The notes under the pieces: model-generated
What the model saw: the letters and a program-made list of their open reading frames with translations, nothing else
Told to the model about the DNA's origin: nothing
Databases searched by the model: none
Shown: piece by piece, positions 34,013 through 41,870 of the stretch
Layout of the letters: every line of letters begins with the position of its first letter
Numbering within the stretch: the stretch's first letter is position 1
Origin: Parasphingopyxis algicola
GTDB lineage: Bacteria; Pseudomonadota; Alphaproteobacteria; Sphingomonadales; Sphingomonadaceae
NCBI RefSeq assembly: GCF_013378075.1
Contig: NZ_CP051131.1
Coordinates: forward strand, 186,001 to 250,000
Direction: 5' to 3'
Length of the DNA stretch: 64,000 nt
Position numbers and translations under genes: made by a program

Positions 34013-34957
34013 ATGCAGCATTTTCTCGATTTCGAAAAACCCATCGCCGATCTCCAGTCGCGCGTCGTCGAACTCCGCGATACCGCCAGCTCCGGATCGC
34101 TGAATATCGAATCCGAGGTGAAACGGCTCGAGGCGAAGTCGGAGAAGATGCTGCGCGAGACCTATGAGCGGCTGACTCCGTGGCAGAAAACGCAGGTCGC
34201 CCGTCATCCGGACCGGCCGCATTTCAAGGATTATGTCGCCGGCTTCGTCGAGGATTTCATGCCGCTGGCCGGCGATCGCGCCTTTTCCGACGATCTCGCC
34301 ATTGTCGGCGGTTTCGGGCGCATCGGCGGGCGCCGGGTGCTCGTGATGGGCCATGAAAAGGGCGACAATACCGAGAGCCGGTTGCGCCACAATTTCGGCA
34401 TGGCCAAGCCCGAGGGCTATCGCAAGGCGATCCGCCTGATGAAACTCGCCGACCGGTTCGGCCTGCCGGTCGTCACCCTTGTCGATACGCCGGGCGCCTT
34501 TCCCGGCATCCAGGCCGAGGAGCGTGCCCAGGCGGAGGCGATCGCCCGCTCGACCCAGGCCTGCCTCCAGCTCAACGTACCGATCGTCGCCGCGATCGTC
34601 GGCGAGGGCGGCTCTGGCGGCGCGATCGCGCTATCGAGCGCCAATACGGTGCTGATGTTCCAGCATGCGATCTATTCGGTGATTTCGCCCGAAGGCTGCG
34701 CGTCGATCCTCTGGCGTACGGCCGACAAGGCCGCCGATGCGGCCGAGGCGATGCGGATCAGCGCGAGCGAGTTGAAAAAGCTGGGCGTGGTCGACCGGGT
34801 CATCCTCGAGCCGGTCGGCGGGGCGCATCGCCATCCCGCCGAGGCGATCGCGGCTTTGGGCAAGGCGCTTGGCGAAGAACTCGACAAGCTGGCGGGCGTC
34901 TCGGCCGAAAAACTGCGCCTCAAGCGGCGCGCGAAATTTCTCGACATGGGGAAATAG
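34013..34957 (+). CDS. accA: Acetyl-CoA carboxylase carboxyltransferase subunit alpha
   Basis: A 314-aa AccA, half of the carboxyltransferase that makes malonyl-CoA. The N-terminal helix MQHFLDFEKPIADLQSRVVELR, RHPDRPHFKDYV, LVDTPGAFPGIQAEERAQAEAIA and GEGGSGGAIAL are all typical, as is VISPEGCASILWR. Length is normal. It lies 11 bp after xerD. Confidence 0.97.
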   Translation: MQHFLDFEKPIADLQSRVVELRDTASSGSLNIESEVKRLEAKSEKMLRETYERLTPWQKTQVARHPDRPHFKDYVAGFVEDFMPLAGDRAFSDDLAIVGGFGRIGGRRVLVMGHEKGDNTESRLRHNFGMAKPEGYRKAIRLMKLADRFGLPVVTLVDTPGAFPGIQAEERAQAEAIARSTQACLQLNVPIVAAIVGEGGSGGAIALSSANTVLMFQHAIYSVISPEGCASILWRTADKAADAAEAMRISASELKKLGVVDRVILEPVGGAHRHPAEAIAALGKALGEELDKLAGVSAEKLRLKRRAKFLDMGK

Positions 34958-35036
34958 CTCTGCGCGATCAGCGATTTGCGGAACGAAGCCGCCGGTTGCG
35001 GGTTATCCCATCAGTAGCGTTCAGATGGAGGGATAA

Positions 35037-36503
35037 ATGGCGAAAATTCGGGTTCTCTTGTTGCTCACGGCATCAGTCGCGGCGGGCAGCTGCGCCGGCC
35101 TGCCCCTGCCGGGCTCGGGGCCGGCTCCCGGCGAAGCGATCACCCAGCAGGAACGCCAGCAGGGCGCGCGGGTGCACACCCAGCTGCTCCAACAATTCGG
35201 CGATGTCTATTCGGGCAGCCAGTCTGACTATGTTGTCCGTGTCGGACAGCGTATCGCCGTTCAGTCGGGCCTGTCGAACGCCCAGAACGACTTCACCGTC
35301 AGCCTGCTGAACTCGCCGGTGCACAACGCCTTCGCGCTGCCCGGCGGCTATGTCTATATCACCCGCAACCTGGTCGGCCTGATGAACAGCGAGGCCGAGC
35401 TGGCTTCGGTGATGGGCCATGAGGTCGGCCATGTCGCCGCCCGCCACTCGTCGCGGCGGCAGAGTACGAATACGATCGGCCAGATTCTCGCGGTCGGGCT
35501 CGGTATCCTGACCGGCAGCGGCGATCTCGCCAATCTCGCGGGTCAGGCGGCCCAGCTCTACACGCTCCGCTATTCGCGGAGCCAGGAATATGAGGCGGAC
35601 GAACTGGGGATCACCTACCTGACGCGTGCCAACTATAACCCGTTCGCGGCGGCAGACATGCTGAGCTCGCTCGCTTCGCAGACCAGCCTCGACGCCCGGG
35701 TCGCGGGCCGCAACGCGCGCTCGCTCCCCGAATGGGCGAGTACCCATCCCGATCCCGCCGCACGCGTCAGCCGCGCCCGGGCCGAAGCGACCGAGCGCGG
35801 CGCGACCCCGGCGACGGGCACGAGCGGGCGCGATGCATTTCTCGATGCGATCGACGGGATGCTCTATGACGACGATCCGGCCCAGGGCGTGATCGAGGGC
35901 AACACGTTCCGCCATCCCGACCTTCGCCTCCAGTTCACGGTGCCGCAGGGCTATACGATGCAGAACGGGACGACTGCGGTCGTCGTCACCGGGCCGAACG
36001 GTCAGGCGCAGTTCGGCGGCGGCAATATGCAGGGCTCGCTGACCGATCATATCGACCGGGTGTTTCGCGAGCTGGCCGGCGACAACCGGCGGATCGATTA
36101 TGGCAATGTCCGGACCGCGCGGATCAACGGGCTGCCCGTGGCGCAAGCGAGCGCCCGTCTCGCCAGCGGATCCAGCCAGATCGACGTGACGGTTACCGCC
36201 TATGATTTCGGCAGCAACCGCAAATATCATTTCTTGACCGTCACGCGGGCCGGGCAGGGGATCGGACCGTTCGGCTCGATGCTCAATTCGGTGTCGCGCC
36301 TGTCGAGTTCGGAAGCGGCCGCGATCCGGCCGCGGGTGATCGACGTGGTCACGGTGCGCCGCGGCGACACGATCAGCGGCCTCGCATCGCGCATGGCCTA
36401 TCGCAGCTATCGGGAAGAGCGGTTCCGTGTCCTCAACGCGCTTGGCTCGGGTGACGTTTTGCAGGCGGGGGATCGCGTCAAGCTCGTCGTCTACGGCCGC
36501 TGA
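35037..36503 (+). CDS. M48 family metallopeptidase lipoprotein with LysM-like C-terminus
   Basis: A 488-aa BepA/YfgC-like protease. It has a lipoprotein-type signal (MAKIRVLLLLTASVAAGSCAG, lipobox AGSC). The zinc site is SVMGHEVGHVAARHSSRRQ (HEXXH), with the third ligand Glu in RSQEYEADELGITYL. A Pro-rich substrate-lid segment THPDPAARVSRA follows. Residues about 280-420 form a second domain without a name that I know, and the last ~55 residues (VVTVRRGDTISGLASRMAY...LQAGDRVKLVV) look like a LysM or related peptidoglycan-binding fold. It would clear misfolded outer-membrane proteins in the periplasm. Confidence 0.88.
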   Translation: MAKIRVLLLLTASVAAGSCAGLPLPGSGPAPGEAITQQERQQGARVHTQLLQQFGDVYSGSQSDYVVRVGQRIAVQSGLSNAQNDFTVSLLNSPVHNAFALPGGYVYITRNLVGLMNSEAELASVMGHEVGHVAARHSSRRQSTNTIGQILAVGLGILTGSGDLANLAGQAAQLYTLRYSRSQEYEADELGITYLTRANYNPFAAADMLSSLASQTSLDARVAGRNARSLPEWASTHPDPAARVSRARAEATERGATPATGTSGRDAFLDAIDGMLYDDDPAQGVIEGNTFRHPDLRLQFTVPQGYTMQNGTTAVVVTGPNGQAQFGGGNMQGSLTDHIDRVFRELAGDNRRIDYGNVRTARINGLPVAQASARLASGSSQIDVTVTAYDFGSNRKYHFLTVTRAGQGIGPFGSMLNSVSRLSSSEAAAIRPRVIDVVTVRRGDTISGLASRMAYRSYREERFRVLNALGSGDVLQAGDRVKLVVYGR

Positions 36504-36520
36504 CGCCTGACTGCCTGCGC

Positions 36521-36566
36521 AAAAGAAAACGGGCGGCGAATTGCTTCGCCGCCCGTTCGCTTTTTT
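36521..36566. terminator. Bidirectional intrinsic terminator between M48 gene and flp pilin
   Basis: A perfect 12-bp stem, ACGGGCGGCGAA (36529-36540) with TTCGCCGCCCGT (36545-36556), and a TTGC loop are followed by CGCTTTTTTG. On the other strand the A-rich AAAAGAAAA supplies the U-run. It separates two convergent genes. Confidence 0.9.
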
Positions 36567-36581
36567 GTGATGAAGCTAGGC

Positions 36582-36743
36582 TTAGCTCATTTCATCCGAA
36601 ACGTTGTTGAACGTGTTGCCGAGGGTCTCACCCAGCGTGCTCATCGCGGTGATGGCAGCAACAGCGATCAGAGCGGCGATCAGGCCATATTCGATGGCGG
36701 TGGCGCCCTTGCTGTCCTTCAGCATCTTACGAAAATTCTTCAT
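36582..36743 (-). CDS. Flp-type IVb pilin, copy 1
   Basis: A 53-aa prepilin: MKNFRKMLKDSKGATAIEYG with prepilin cleavage after SKG, then the Flp hydrophobic helix ATAIEYGLIAALIAVAAITA including the Glu-Tyr pair of Flp pilins, and a polar end TFNNVSDEMS. ATG 36743 has a good ribosome site (AAGGAGA). No tad/cpa assembly genes lie in the window. A second pilin gene follows upstream on the same strand. Confidence 0.92.
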   Translation of the reverse strand: MKNFRKMLKDSKGATAIEYGLIAALIAVAAITAMSTLGETLGNTFNNVSDEMS

Positions 36744-37060
36744 TTCTGGTCTCCTTGAGTTCCAAATGCAGGTTTCCAAATACCCCGCCAGCCCAACCCA
36801 CTTGGACCGACCGTTCGATTTCTAATTGGAAGGTCTTGCAAAACACTTAATGCACCAGCTTTCCGGGATGTTTACCATTGCGCCTGGCCTTTGATGGCCG
36901 CCGGGCATCCCGGTTAAGCTCGATGGACGTTTCGCGCGGATATGGAAGGTTCGCGGCCGGTTTTCGGCGCCTTGCGGCGACGTGCAGCGCGCTCGGAACT
37001 GTCCGCCGATTGCGGGAGCGCCAGCCGGTACTGGCTGTGCCGTGCCGCCCTTCGGCTGGA
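36744..37060 (-). other. Upstream region of flp pilin 1, no gene
   Basis: These 317 bp separate the two pilin genes. The part next to pilin 1 (36770-36870) is visibly AT-richer than the rest and should hold its promoter; I could not pick a convincing -35/-10 pair. The part near 37000 is GC-rich and has no codon pattern I trust. The two pilins therefore appear to have separate promoters. Confidence 0.4.
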
Positions 37061-37234
37061 TCAGCTATTGGCGGAAACGTTATTGGAAACGTCGTTCCAC
37101 ATGTTGGTCGTCGTATCGGCGAGAACCACCAGCGCTCCGACCATCGCGATCACGATCAGCGACACGATCAGGCCATATTCGATAGCCGTCGCGCCGCGTT
37201 CATCGCGCACGATTCTTCCCAGCCAGTTTTTCAT
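37061..37234 (-). CDS. Flp-type IVb pilin, copy 2
   Basis: A 57-aa prepilin starting at ATG 37234: MKNWLGRIVRDERGATAIEYG with cleavage after ERG, then GLIVSLIVIAMVGALVVLA and a tail ending NDVSNNVSANS. It differs from copy 1 at most positions after ATAIEYGLI, so it is an old duplication. An ATG at 37249 would add MGYGA. The gene is divergent from mutT (74 bp). Confidence 0.92.
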   Translation of the reverse strand: MKNWLGRIVRDERGATAIEYGLIVSLIVIAMVGALVVLADTTTNMWNDVSNNVSANS

Positions 37235-37308
37235 GGCACCATACCCCATTTTTCCATACCCACGACCGGGCCTCGCATCTTCGGCTTAAGAAAGTGATAA
37301 GACTTCGA

Positions 37309-37713
37309 ATGACCGCTCCCTTTTTCACCGTCGCCGCCGCCGCCCTGGTCGATCGGGATGGCCGGATTCTCGTACAGAAACGGCCGGTTGGACGTCCCAT
37401 GGCCGGCTTGTGGGAATTTCCCGGCGGTAAATGCGAGCCGGACGAGACGCCCGAGACCGCTCTGGTCCGCGAGTTGAAGGAAGAGCTCGGGATCGAGACC
37501 CACCGGTCCTGCCTGGCGCCGGGCTGTTTCGCGAGCGAGCCGTTGGGCGACAAGCATCTGCTGTTGCTGCTCTATGTCTGCCGCAAATGGGAGGGCATCG
37601 TGCAGCCGATCGAGGCGCCCGAACTCAAATGGGTCTATCCGCGCGAGCTTTATGCGCTCGAGATGCCGCCCGCGGACCGGCCGCTGATCGGCCTGCTCGA
37701 AGCGTTGATCTAG
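37309..37713 (+). CDS. mutT: 8-oxo-dGTP diphosphatase (MutT, Nudix)
   Basis: A 134-aa Nudix hydrolase. The Nudix box runs GGKCEPDETPETALVRELKEELGI, with all acidic residues present, and the fold opens with VAAAALVDRDGRILVQKRP. MutT removes 8-oxo-dGTP from the nucleotide pool. I chose ATG 37309 over GTG 37294. It converges on the methyltransferase gene with a 4-nt overlap of stops. Confidence 0.93.
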   Translation: MTAPFFTVAAAALVDRDGRILVQKRPVGRPMAGLWEFPGGKCEPDETPETALVRELKEELGIETHRSCLAPGCFASEPLGDKHLLLLLYVCRKWEGIVQPIEAPELKWVYPRELYALEMPPADRPLIGLLEALI

Positions 37714-38582
37714 GAAGCAGCGCCCGAATCACGCGGCTTGAGGGCCTGGGCCAGCGACGTCGTCCCGCTGCCGCGCGCCGCGGGTTTGGGCTGGTCCGGC
37801 GAGGGCGCCCAGCCGGTCAGATAGACGATCTCGAAAGTTTCGCGGGTCTTGCCGTCGCGCTGCTCGGCCTCGAACGCCGCGTGGGCAGCGGCGACGGCGA
37901 ATCGCGAGAGGGGCGGCCCGTGCAGGAGACTGCCATTGGCTGAACCGCGCAAATCGGCGATCAGCCGGGACAGGTCGGAATAGCGGACATCGAGCCGTTC
38001 GCCGTCCGCGACCTGCAATGCGAACCCCGCGCGGCCGAGAAGATCGCCGGCGGAGCGGAGGTCGATCTGCGGATGGATGCGCGGCGCCGCAGCGCCTCCG
38101 GTCAGGTCGGCCTGCAGCATTGCGCGGCGAAGCGCGGGGAGGCTGCCCGAACCGATAAAGGCCCCGAGAAACAGGCCGTCCGGGCGCAGCGAGCGCCGGA
38201 TCAGGGTCAGTGCGCCGGGAAGGTCGTTGACCGTGTCGAGCGTTCCCGCGGCGATCACGAGATCGAAGCTCGCATCGGCGAAGGGCAAGCGATCCTCGTC
38301 GCATTGCACGCCGCCGGCGGCGCGGGCGAGCGCGAACCCCGCATCGGCGGTCACGGTATCGATATTCATGGCGTGGAGCGCGCGGGGAAGCGCGTCGCCC
38401 GCATAACCGAGGATCAGCGCGCGCGAGAAATCGCGCTGCACGACGCCCAGCCGCTCGCGCAATTCGGCGGCCATATGGTCCTGCAGAAAGGCGTGGTCCG
38501 TCCATCCATGCAGCGCCCGATCGCGCCGGACGCGGCGAAGCGCGCGGTCGAAGGGCCTGTCCTGGGCGTCGGGCGCATCCAT
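37710..38582 (-). CDS. NDUFAF5-like SAM-dependent methyltransferase fold protein
   Basis: A 290-aa class I methyltransferase-fold protein. The opening FDRALRRVRRDRALHGW...HDFL-type segment (here TDHAFLQDHMAAELRERL) and DEDRLPFADASFDLVIAAGTLDTVNDLPGALTLIRRSL match the alphaproteobacterial relatives of NDUFAF5, which hydroxylates an Arg of a complex I subunit. The glycine-rich SAM loop reads ALILGYAGDALP. The role in complex I assembly is inferred from the family. It is divergent from comF (44 bp). Confidence 0.8.
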   Translation of the reverse strand: MDAPDAQDRPFDRALRRVRRDRALHGWTDHAFLQDHMAAELRERLGVVQRDFSRALILGYAGDALPRALHAMNIDTVTADAGFALARAAGGVQCDEDRLPFADASFDLVIAAGTLDTVNDLPGALTLIRRSLRPDGLFLGAFIGSGSLPALRRAMLQADLTGGAAAPRIHPQIDLRSAGDLLGRAGFALQVADGERLDVRYSDLSRLIADLRGSANGSLLHGPPLSRFAVAAAHAAFEAEQRDGKTRETFEIVYLTGWAPSPDQPKPAARGSGTTSLAQALKPRDSGAAS

Positions 38583-38626
38583 GGCCGGGCTTGTGCCCGG
38601 CCGCCCGGTGCGGGACAAGACCGGAT

Positions 38627-39376
38627 ATGGCCGATCTGTCCGCGATCCTCACCGGCATGGCGAAACCGGTCGTCGATTTTGCGCTGCCGCCGCGCTGCCC
38701 GGCATGCGGCGATGTCGTCGACGGCGATTATCGCTTCTGCCTTGGTTGCTGGCGGCAGCTCGACCATCTCGATCAGGGCTGCCGGCAATGCGGCGATCCG
38801 CTCGTCGTCGCAGGCGACAGCGCGGCGCTGTGCGGCGCCTGTCTCGCCGATCCGCCGGCGTTCGAAACGATGCGCGCGGCGGTCCGCTACGGCGATATCG
38901 CCCGGACCATCGCGCTGCGGCTCAAATATGGCGGCCGGATCGGGCTGGCGCGCACCATCGCACGGGCGATGGACCGGCATATGGCGGGACTGGACGATGC
39001 GGTCGTCGTGCCGGTTCCGCTCCATCGCGGTCGCCTCTGGCGGCGCGGCTATAATCAGGCGGCGCTGATCGCGCGGGCACTGGCGGCCGGGAATCCCGAC
39101 CGGCTGGCGCTCGACGCGCTCGTCCGGATGCGCGCGACGCCCTATCTGCGCGCGATGGGTGCCCGGGAACGGGCGAAGACGGTCCGCGGTGCCTTCGCCG
39201 TCAATCCCACGCGCCGCGATCGTATCGCCGGTGCGCGGATCGTGCTCGTCGACGATGTCTATACGAGCGGGGCGACCGCCCGGGCCTGTGCCGGTATATT
39301 GAAGCGCGGCGGCGCGGCCGAAGTCCATGTCCGCTGCTGGGCGCGCGTCGCGGCGGCCGAGGACGACGGCTATTGA
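38627..39376 (+). CDS. comF: ComF family phosphoribosyltransferase-like protein
   Basis: A 249-aa double-zinc-finger and PRTase-fold protein. The Cys pairs are CPACGDVVDGDYRFCLGCW and CRQCGDPL...LCGACL. The PRPP-binding loop is RIVLVDDVYTSGATARAC. ComF family members assist DNA uptake in naturally competent bacteria, but in many alphaproteobacteria the role is unknown. Start ATG 38627. Confidence 0.9.
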   Translation: MADLSAILTGMAKPVVDFALPPRCPACGDVVDGDYRFCLGCWRQLDHLDQGCRQCGDPLVVAGDSAALCGACLADPPAFETMRAAVRYGDIARTIALRLKYGGRIGLARTIARAMDRHMAGLDDAVVVPVPLHRGRLWRRGYNQAALIARALAAGNPDRLALDALVRMRATPYLRAMGARERAKTVRGAFAVNPTRRDRIAGARIVLVDDVYTSGATARACAGILKRGGAAEVHVRCWARVAAAEDDGY

Positions 39377-39407
39377 CGCGGGGCGCGATGCTCCACACAT
39401 GGAAGCC

Positions 39408-39665
39408 ATGGCAAAGGTGGAAATTTATACCAAATTCCTCTGCGGTTACTGCGCGCGCGCGAAAAACCTGCTTGCGTCCAAGGGTGTGGATTTCGAGGAA
39501 TTCGACATCACGATGGATCGCGACAAACGCGACGAAATGCTAAACCGCAGCAATGGCGGGCGTACCGTGCCGCAGATTTTCATCGACGGGCACCATGTCG
39601 GCGGATCGGACGAGCTTGCCGCGCTCGAAGCGGCCGACAGGCTGGACGCCATGCTGGCCGCCTGA
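39408..39665 (+). CDS. grxC: Glutaredoxin 3
   Basis: An 85-aa glutaredoxin (MAKVEIYTKFLCGYCARAK). The active site is CGYC where E. coli Grx3 has CPYC; this variant is usual in alphaproteobacteria. GRTVPQIFIDGHHVGGSDEL supplies the cis-Pro and glutathione-binding residues. ATG 39399 (MEAMAKVE) is an alternative start. It lies between comF and the nitrilase gene in one run of genes. Confidence 0.95.
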   Translation: MAKVEIYTKFLCGYCARAKNLLASKGVDFEEFDITMDRDKRDEMLNRSNGGRTVPQIFIDGHHVGGSDELAALEAADRLDAMLAA

Positions 39666-39674
39666 GCTCCCGTG

Positions 39675-40517
39675 ATGCGCATCGCCCTTCTCCAAATGAC
39701 CGGCAGCATCGATCCGGCCCATAATGCGGACATGCTGGTCGAAGGTATCGCCGAAGCGAAGGCGGGCGGCGCGCGGATGCTGTTCACGCCCGAGATGAGC
39801 GGGCTGCTCGACCGCGACCGCAAGCGGGCCGCGGCCCATCTCGCGGTCGAAGGCGAGGATCCGGTCCTCGCCGCGGTCCGCAAGGCGGCGGCGGAGCAGG
39901 CGATCTGGCTGCATCTCGGATCGCTGGCGCTGCGCGCGGACGCCGGGCCCTCCGAGGATTCAGGGCGTCTCGTCAATCGCGGTTTCGTGATCGACGATAG
40001 CGGCGACATTCGCGCGCGCTACGACAAGATCCACCTGTTCGACGTCGATCTCGATACCGGCGAAAGCTGGCGCGAATCCTCCACCTATGACGCAGGCGAA
40101 CAGGCGGTGATCGCCGATACGCCGCTTGGGCCGCTCGGGCTGTCGGTCTGTTACGACCTGCGCTTTGCCGATCTCTATCGTACGCTCAGCGACGCGGGCG
40201 CGACGCTGCTCGGCATCCCGGCCGCCTTCACCGTCCCGACGGGCAAGGCGCACTGGCATGTGCTGATGCGCGCCCGGGCGATCGAGTCCGCCGCCTTCGT
40301 CATCGCCGCGGCGCAGGTCGGCCGGCATGAGGATGGCCGCGAAACCTATGGTCACAGCCTGGTCGTCGATCCCTGGGGCGAAATTCTGCTCGATATGGAG
40401 GAAACGTCCGGTGTCGGTTTCGCCGATATCGACACAACGCGTATCGACGAGGTCCGCCGGCGTATCCCCGTACTCGACCATCGCCGCGCCTTCGCGGCGC
40501 CGGAGCCGTCGGCATGA
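39675..40517 (+). CDS. Carbon-nitrogen hydrolase (Nit1-like)
   Basis: A 280-aa nitrilase-superfamily amidase. The catalytic Glu is in MLFTPEMSGLLDRD, the Lys in RYDKIHLFDVDLD and the Cys in LGLSVCYDLRFADLYRTLSDAGATLL. This type resembles Nit1/deaminated-glutathione amidase. GTG 39672 directly precedes ATG 39675. It overlaps the DUF1178 gene by 4 nt. Confidence 0.92.
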   Translation: MRIALLQMTGSIDPAHNADMLVEGIAEAKAGGARMLFTPEMSGLLDRDRKRAAAHLAVEGEDPVLAAVRKAAAEQAIWLHLGSLALRADAGPSEDSGRLVNRGFVIDDSGDIRARYDKIHLFDVDLDTGESWRESSTYDAGEQAVIADTPLGPLGLSVCYDLRFADLYRTLSDAGATLLGIPAAFTVPTGKAHWHVLMRARAIESAAFVIAAAQVGRHEDGRETYGHSLVVDPWGEILLDMEETSGVGFADIDTTRIDEVRRRIPVLDHRRAFAAPEPSA

Positions 40518-40999
40518 TCGTCTTCGATCTCCAATGCAGCGATGCGGGCCATGTCTTCGAAGCCTGGTTCGGCTCGAGCGCCGATTATGAGGAGCAGCGC
40601 GGGCGCGGGCTCGTCAGCTGTCCGATCTGCGGTTCGGCCAAAGTCGGCAAGGCGATCATGGCGCCTGCGGTCGGAGCCAAGGGCAACCGGAAGGACGAAA
40701 CAAAGCCGGGCAGCGCCGGTGCGGACAAGCCCCTGGCCGTATCGAACGCCGATCCCGACCCCGCGCAGAGGAAGGCGATGCTCGAAGCGCTTGCCCGGCA
40801 ACAGGCCAAGGCGCTCGAAAAATCCGACTATGTCGGCGAGGATTTCGCCGCCGAGGCGCGCGCGATGCATGACGGCGAGATCGACGAACGCCCGATCCAC
40901 GGCCGGACATCGCTCGACGAAGCGAAGGAATTGCTGGCGGACGGAGTCCCCGTCGCCCCGCTCCCGCTCCCCATCCGCCCGCCGAAAAGCGACAATTGA
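40514..40999 (+). CDS. DUF1178 zinc-ribbon protein
   Basis: A 161-aa protein of the DUF1178 family, found mainly in alphaproteobacteria. The N-terminal part MIVFDLQCSDAGHVFEAWFGSS is diagnostic, followed by a zinc-ribbon-like pair in SCPICGSAKVGKAIMAP. The middle is polar, and the C-terminal part has FAAEARAMHDGEIDERPIHG. The function is unknown. It is coupled (ATGA) to the Nit hydrolase, an arrangement that repeats in relatives. Confidence 0.92.
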   Translation: MIVFDLQCSDAGHVFEAWFGSSADYEEQRGRGLVSCPICGSAKVGKAIMAPAVGAKGNRKDETKPGSAGADKPLAVSNADPDPAQRKAMLEALARQQAKALEKSDYVGEDFAAEARAMHDGEIDERPIHGRTSLDEAKELLADGVPVAPLPLPIRPPKSDN

Positions 41000-41032
41000 C
41001 GCTGTGCGCAGCCGCGCCTAACGAGCGCGGGA

Positions 41033-41109
41033 GCGCCCGTAGCTCAGTCGGATAGAGCACCAGATTCCTAATCTGGGGGCCACAGGTTCGAATCCTGTCG
41101 GGCGCACCA
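41033..41109 (+). tRNA. tRNA-Arg (anticodon CCT)
   Basis: A 77-nt cloverleaf: acceptor GCGCCCG pairs with CGGGCGC, D-arm AGCTCAGTCGGATAGAGC, anticodon stem-loop CCAGA-TTCCTAA-TCTGG with anticodon CCT, T-arm CAGGTTCGAATCCTG, and an encoded CCA. It reads AGG codons. The islet on its 3' side is AT-richer than its surroundings. Confidence 0.97.
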
Positions 41110-41115
41110 CTGGTT

Positions 41116-41157
41116 CACGCAAAAGTCCTTCGCTTCGCTCAGTGTACTTTTTGCGTG
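41116..41157 (+). terminator. Terminator-like hairpin after tRNA-Arg
   Basis: CACGCAAAAGT (41116-41126) pairs with ACTTTTTGCGTG (41146-41157), with one bulged T, closing a 19-nt loop. It starts 6 bp after the tRNA CCA end. Confidence 0.6.
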
Positions 41158-41168
41158 GGAATATCGTG

Positions 41169-41203
41169 TCGATCATCCTTGGGGCGCCCCGGCGGATGAT
41201 CGA
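41169..41203. other. Second hairpin downstream of tRNA-Arg
   Basis: A 10-bp perfect stem, TCGATCATCC (41169-41178) with GGATGATCGA (41194-41203), surrounds a GC-rich loop. No U-run follows directly. It may be a backup terminator for the tRNA or part of the downstream islet. Confidence 0.5.
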
Positions 41204-41273
41204 CGCTCTTTCGAGTTAACTCCACCTAACGATTCGTTAGGAGATTCGATTGCGAGAAGAGAAGTTTTCGCTG

Positions 41274-41789
41274 CTAGGGTTGCTCGTTTGCGTCCAAGTG
41301 AGCCGCAATTTTGTCAGTCAGGCCGAATTTGTCGTTGAAGGCTGTCAACCTCTCACAGACCATACGAAGCTCATTGCCCGCTATGGCGATTTCTTCAGCA
41401 AGCCAATCGCGTTCTTCATCGTCGTTACCGAAATAGGCCACATTTTCGTTGTTTATTTTGAGGCCGATAGGCTTGATTGAATTTTGTCGAACTCCTTCGG
41501 TCCAGCGTGAGTGTGCAATATGATTCCTTAGCGGAATATGCGCCTTTCCTTGGCCAATCAGACCAACGAGTTCTTCTAAAGCTCCTTCCGGCCAAGCTGA
41601 TTGTCTGGCGATACTCTTCAAAACTCCGCGAAGTTTCGGAGCGCTATACGGTTCAACAAGTATCAGTACTTGCCTGGGTCTTATATCGAGAATCCCGGCA
41701 AGAGTGATTTTCAGCCCTGTTTCGAAATTTGCCGATTGATGCACAACGTTGCCGAAGGCGTGAGCAAACTCGTCATTTATGTCTACCAT
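41274..41789 (-). CDS. Hypothetical protein with Rx4H (HEPN-like) motif
   Basis: A 171-aa, mostly helical protein. It begins MVDINDEFAHAFGNVVHQSANFETGL and contains HIPLRNHIAHSRWTEG, where RNHIAH is an Rx4H motif of the kind that forms the RNase site of HEPN toxins and defence proteins. Upstream helices and the C-terminal helix (LAEEIAIAGNELRMVCERLTAFND) fit a four-helix HEPN bundle. Its base composition is clearly lower in GC than all neighbours, which suggests transfer. No antitoxin-like gene is adjacent in its own direction. Function is open; HEPN assignment is inference. Confidence 0.7.
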   Translation of the reverse strand: MVDINDEFAHAFGNVVHQSANFETGLKITLAGILDIRPRQVLILVEPYSAPKLRGVLKSIARQSAWPEGALEELVGLIGQGKAHIPLRNHIAHSRWTEGVRQNSIKPIGLKINNENVAYFGNDDEERDWLAEEIAIAGNELRMVCERLTAFNDKFGLTDKIAAHLDANEQP

Positions 41790-41845
41790 ATCTCATTTTA
41801 TATCTAACCTGAGCTGTCGCTGCAAAGCGCACCCTGTCCTACATC

Positions 41846-41860
41846 TAACCAAATAGGTTA
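41846..41860. promoter_or_regulatory. Short inverted repeat upstream of 41871 gene
   Basis: TAACC-AAATA-GGTTA (41846-41860) is a perfect 5-bp-arm palindrome 10 bp before the ATG at 41871, in the gap between two divergent genes. ATCTAACC also occurs at 41802. It could be an operator. Confidence 0.35.
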
Positions 41861-41870
41861 TTCTCGTTGG

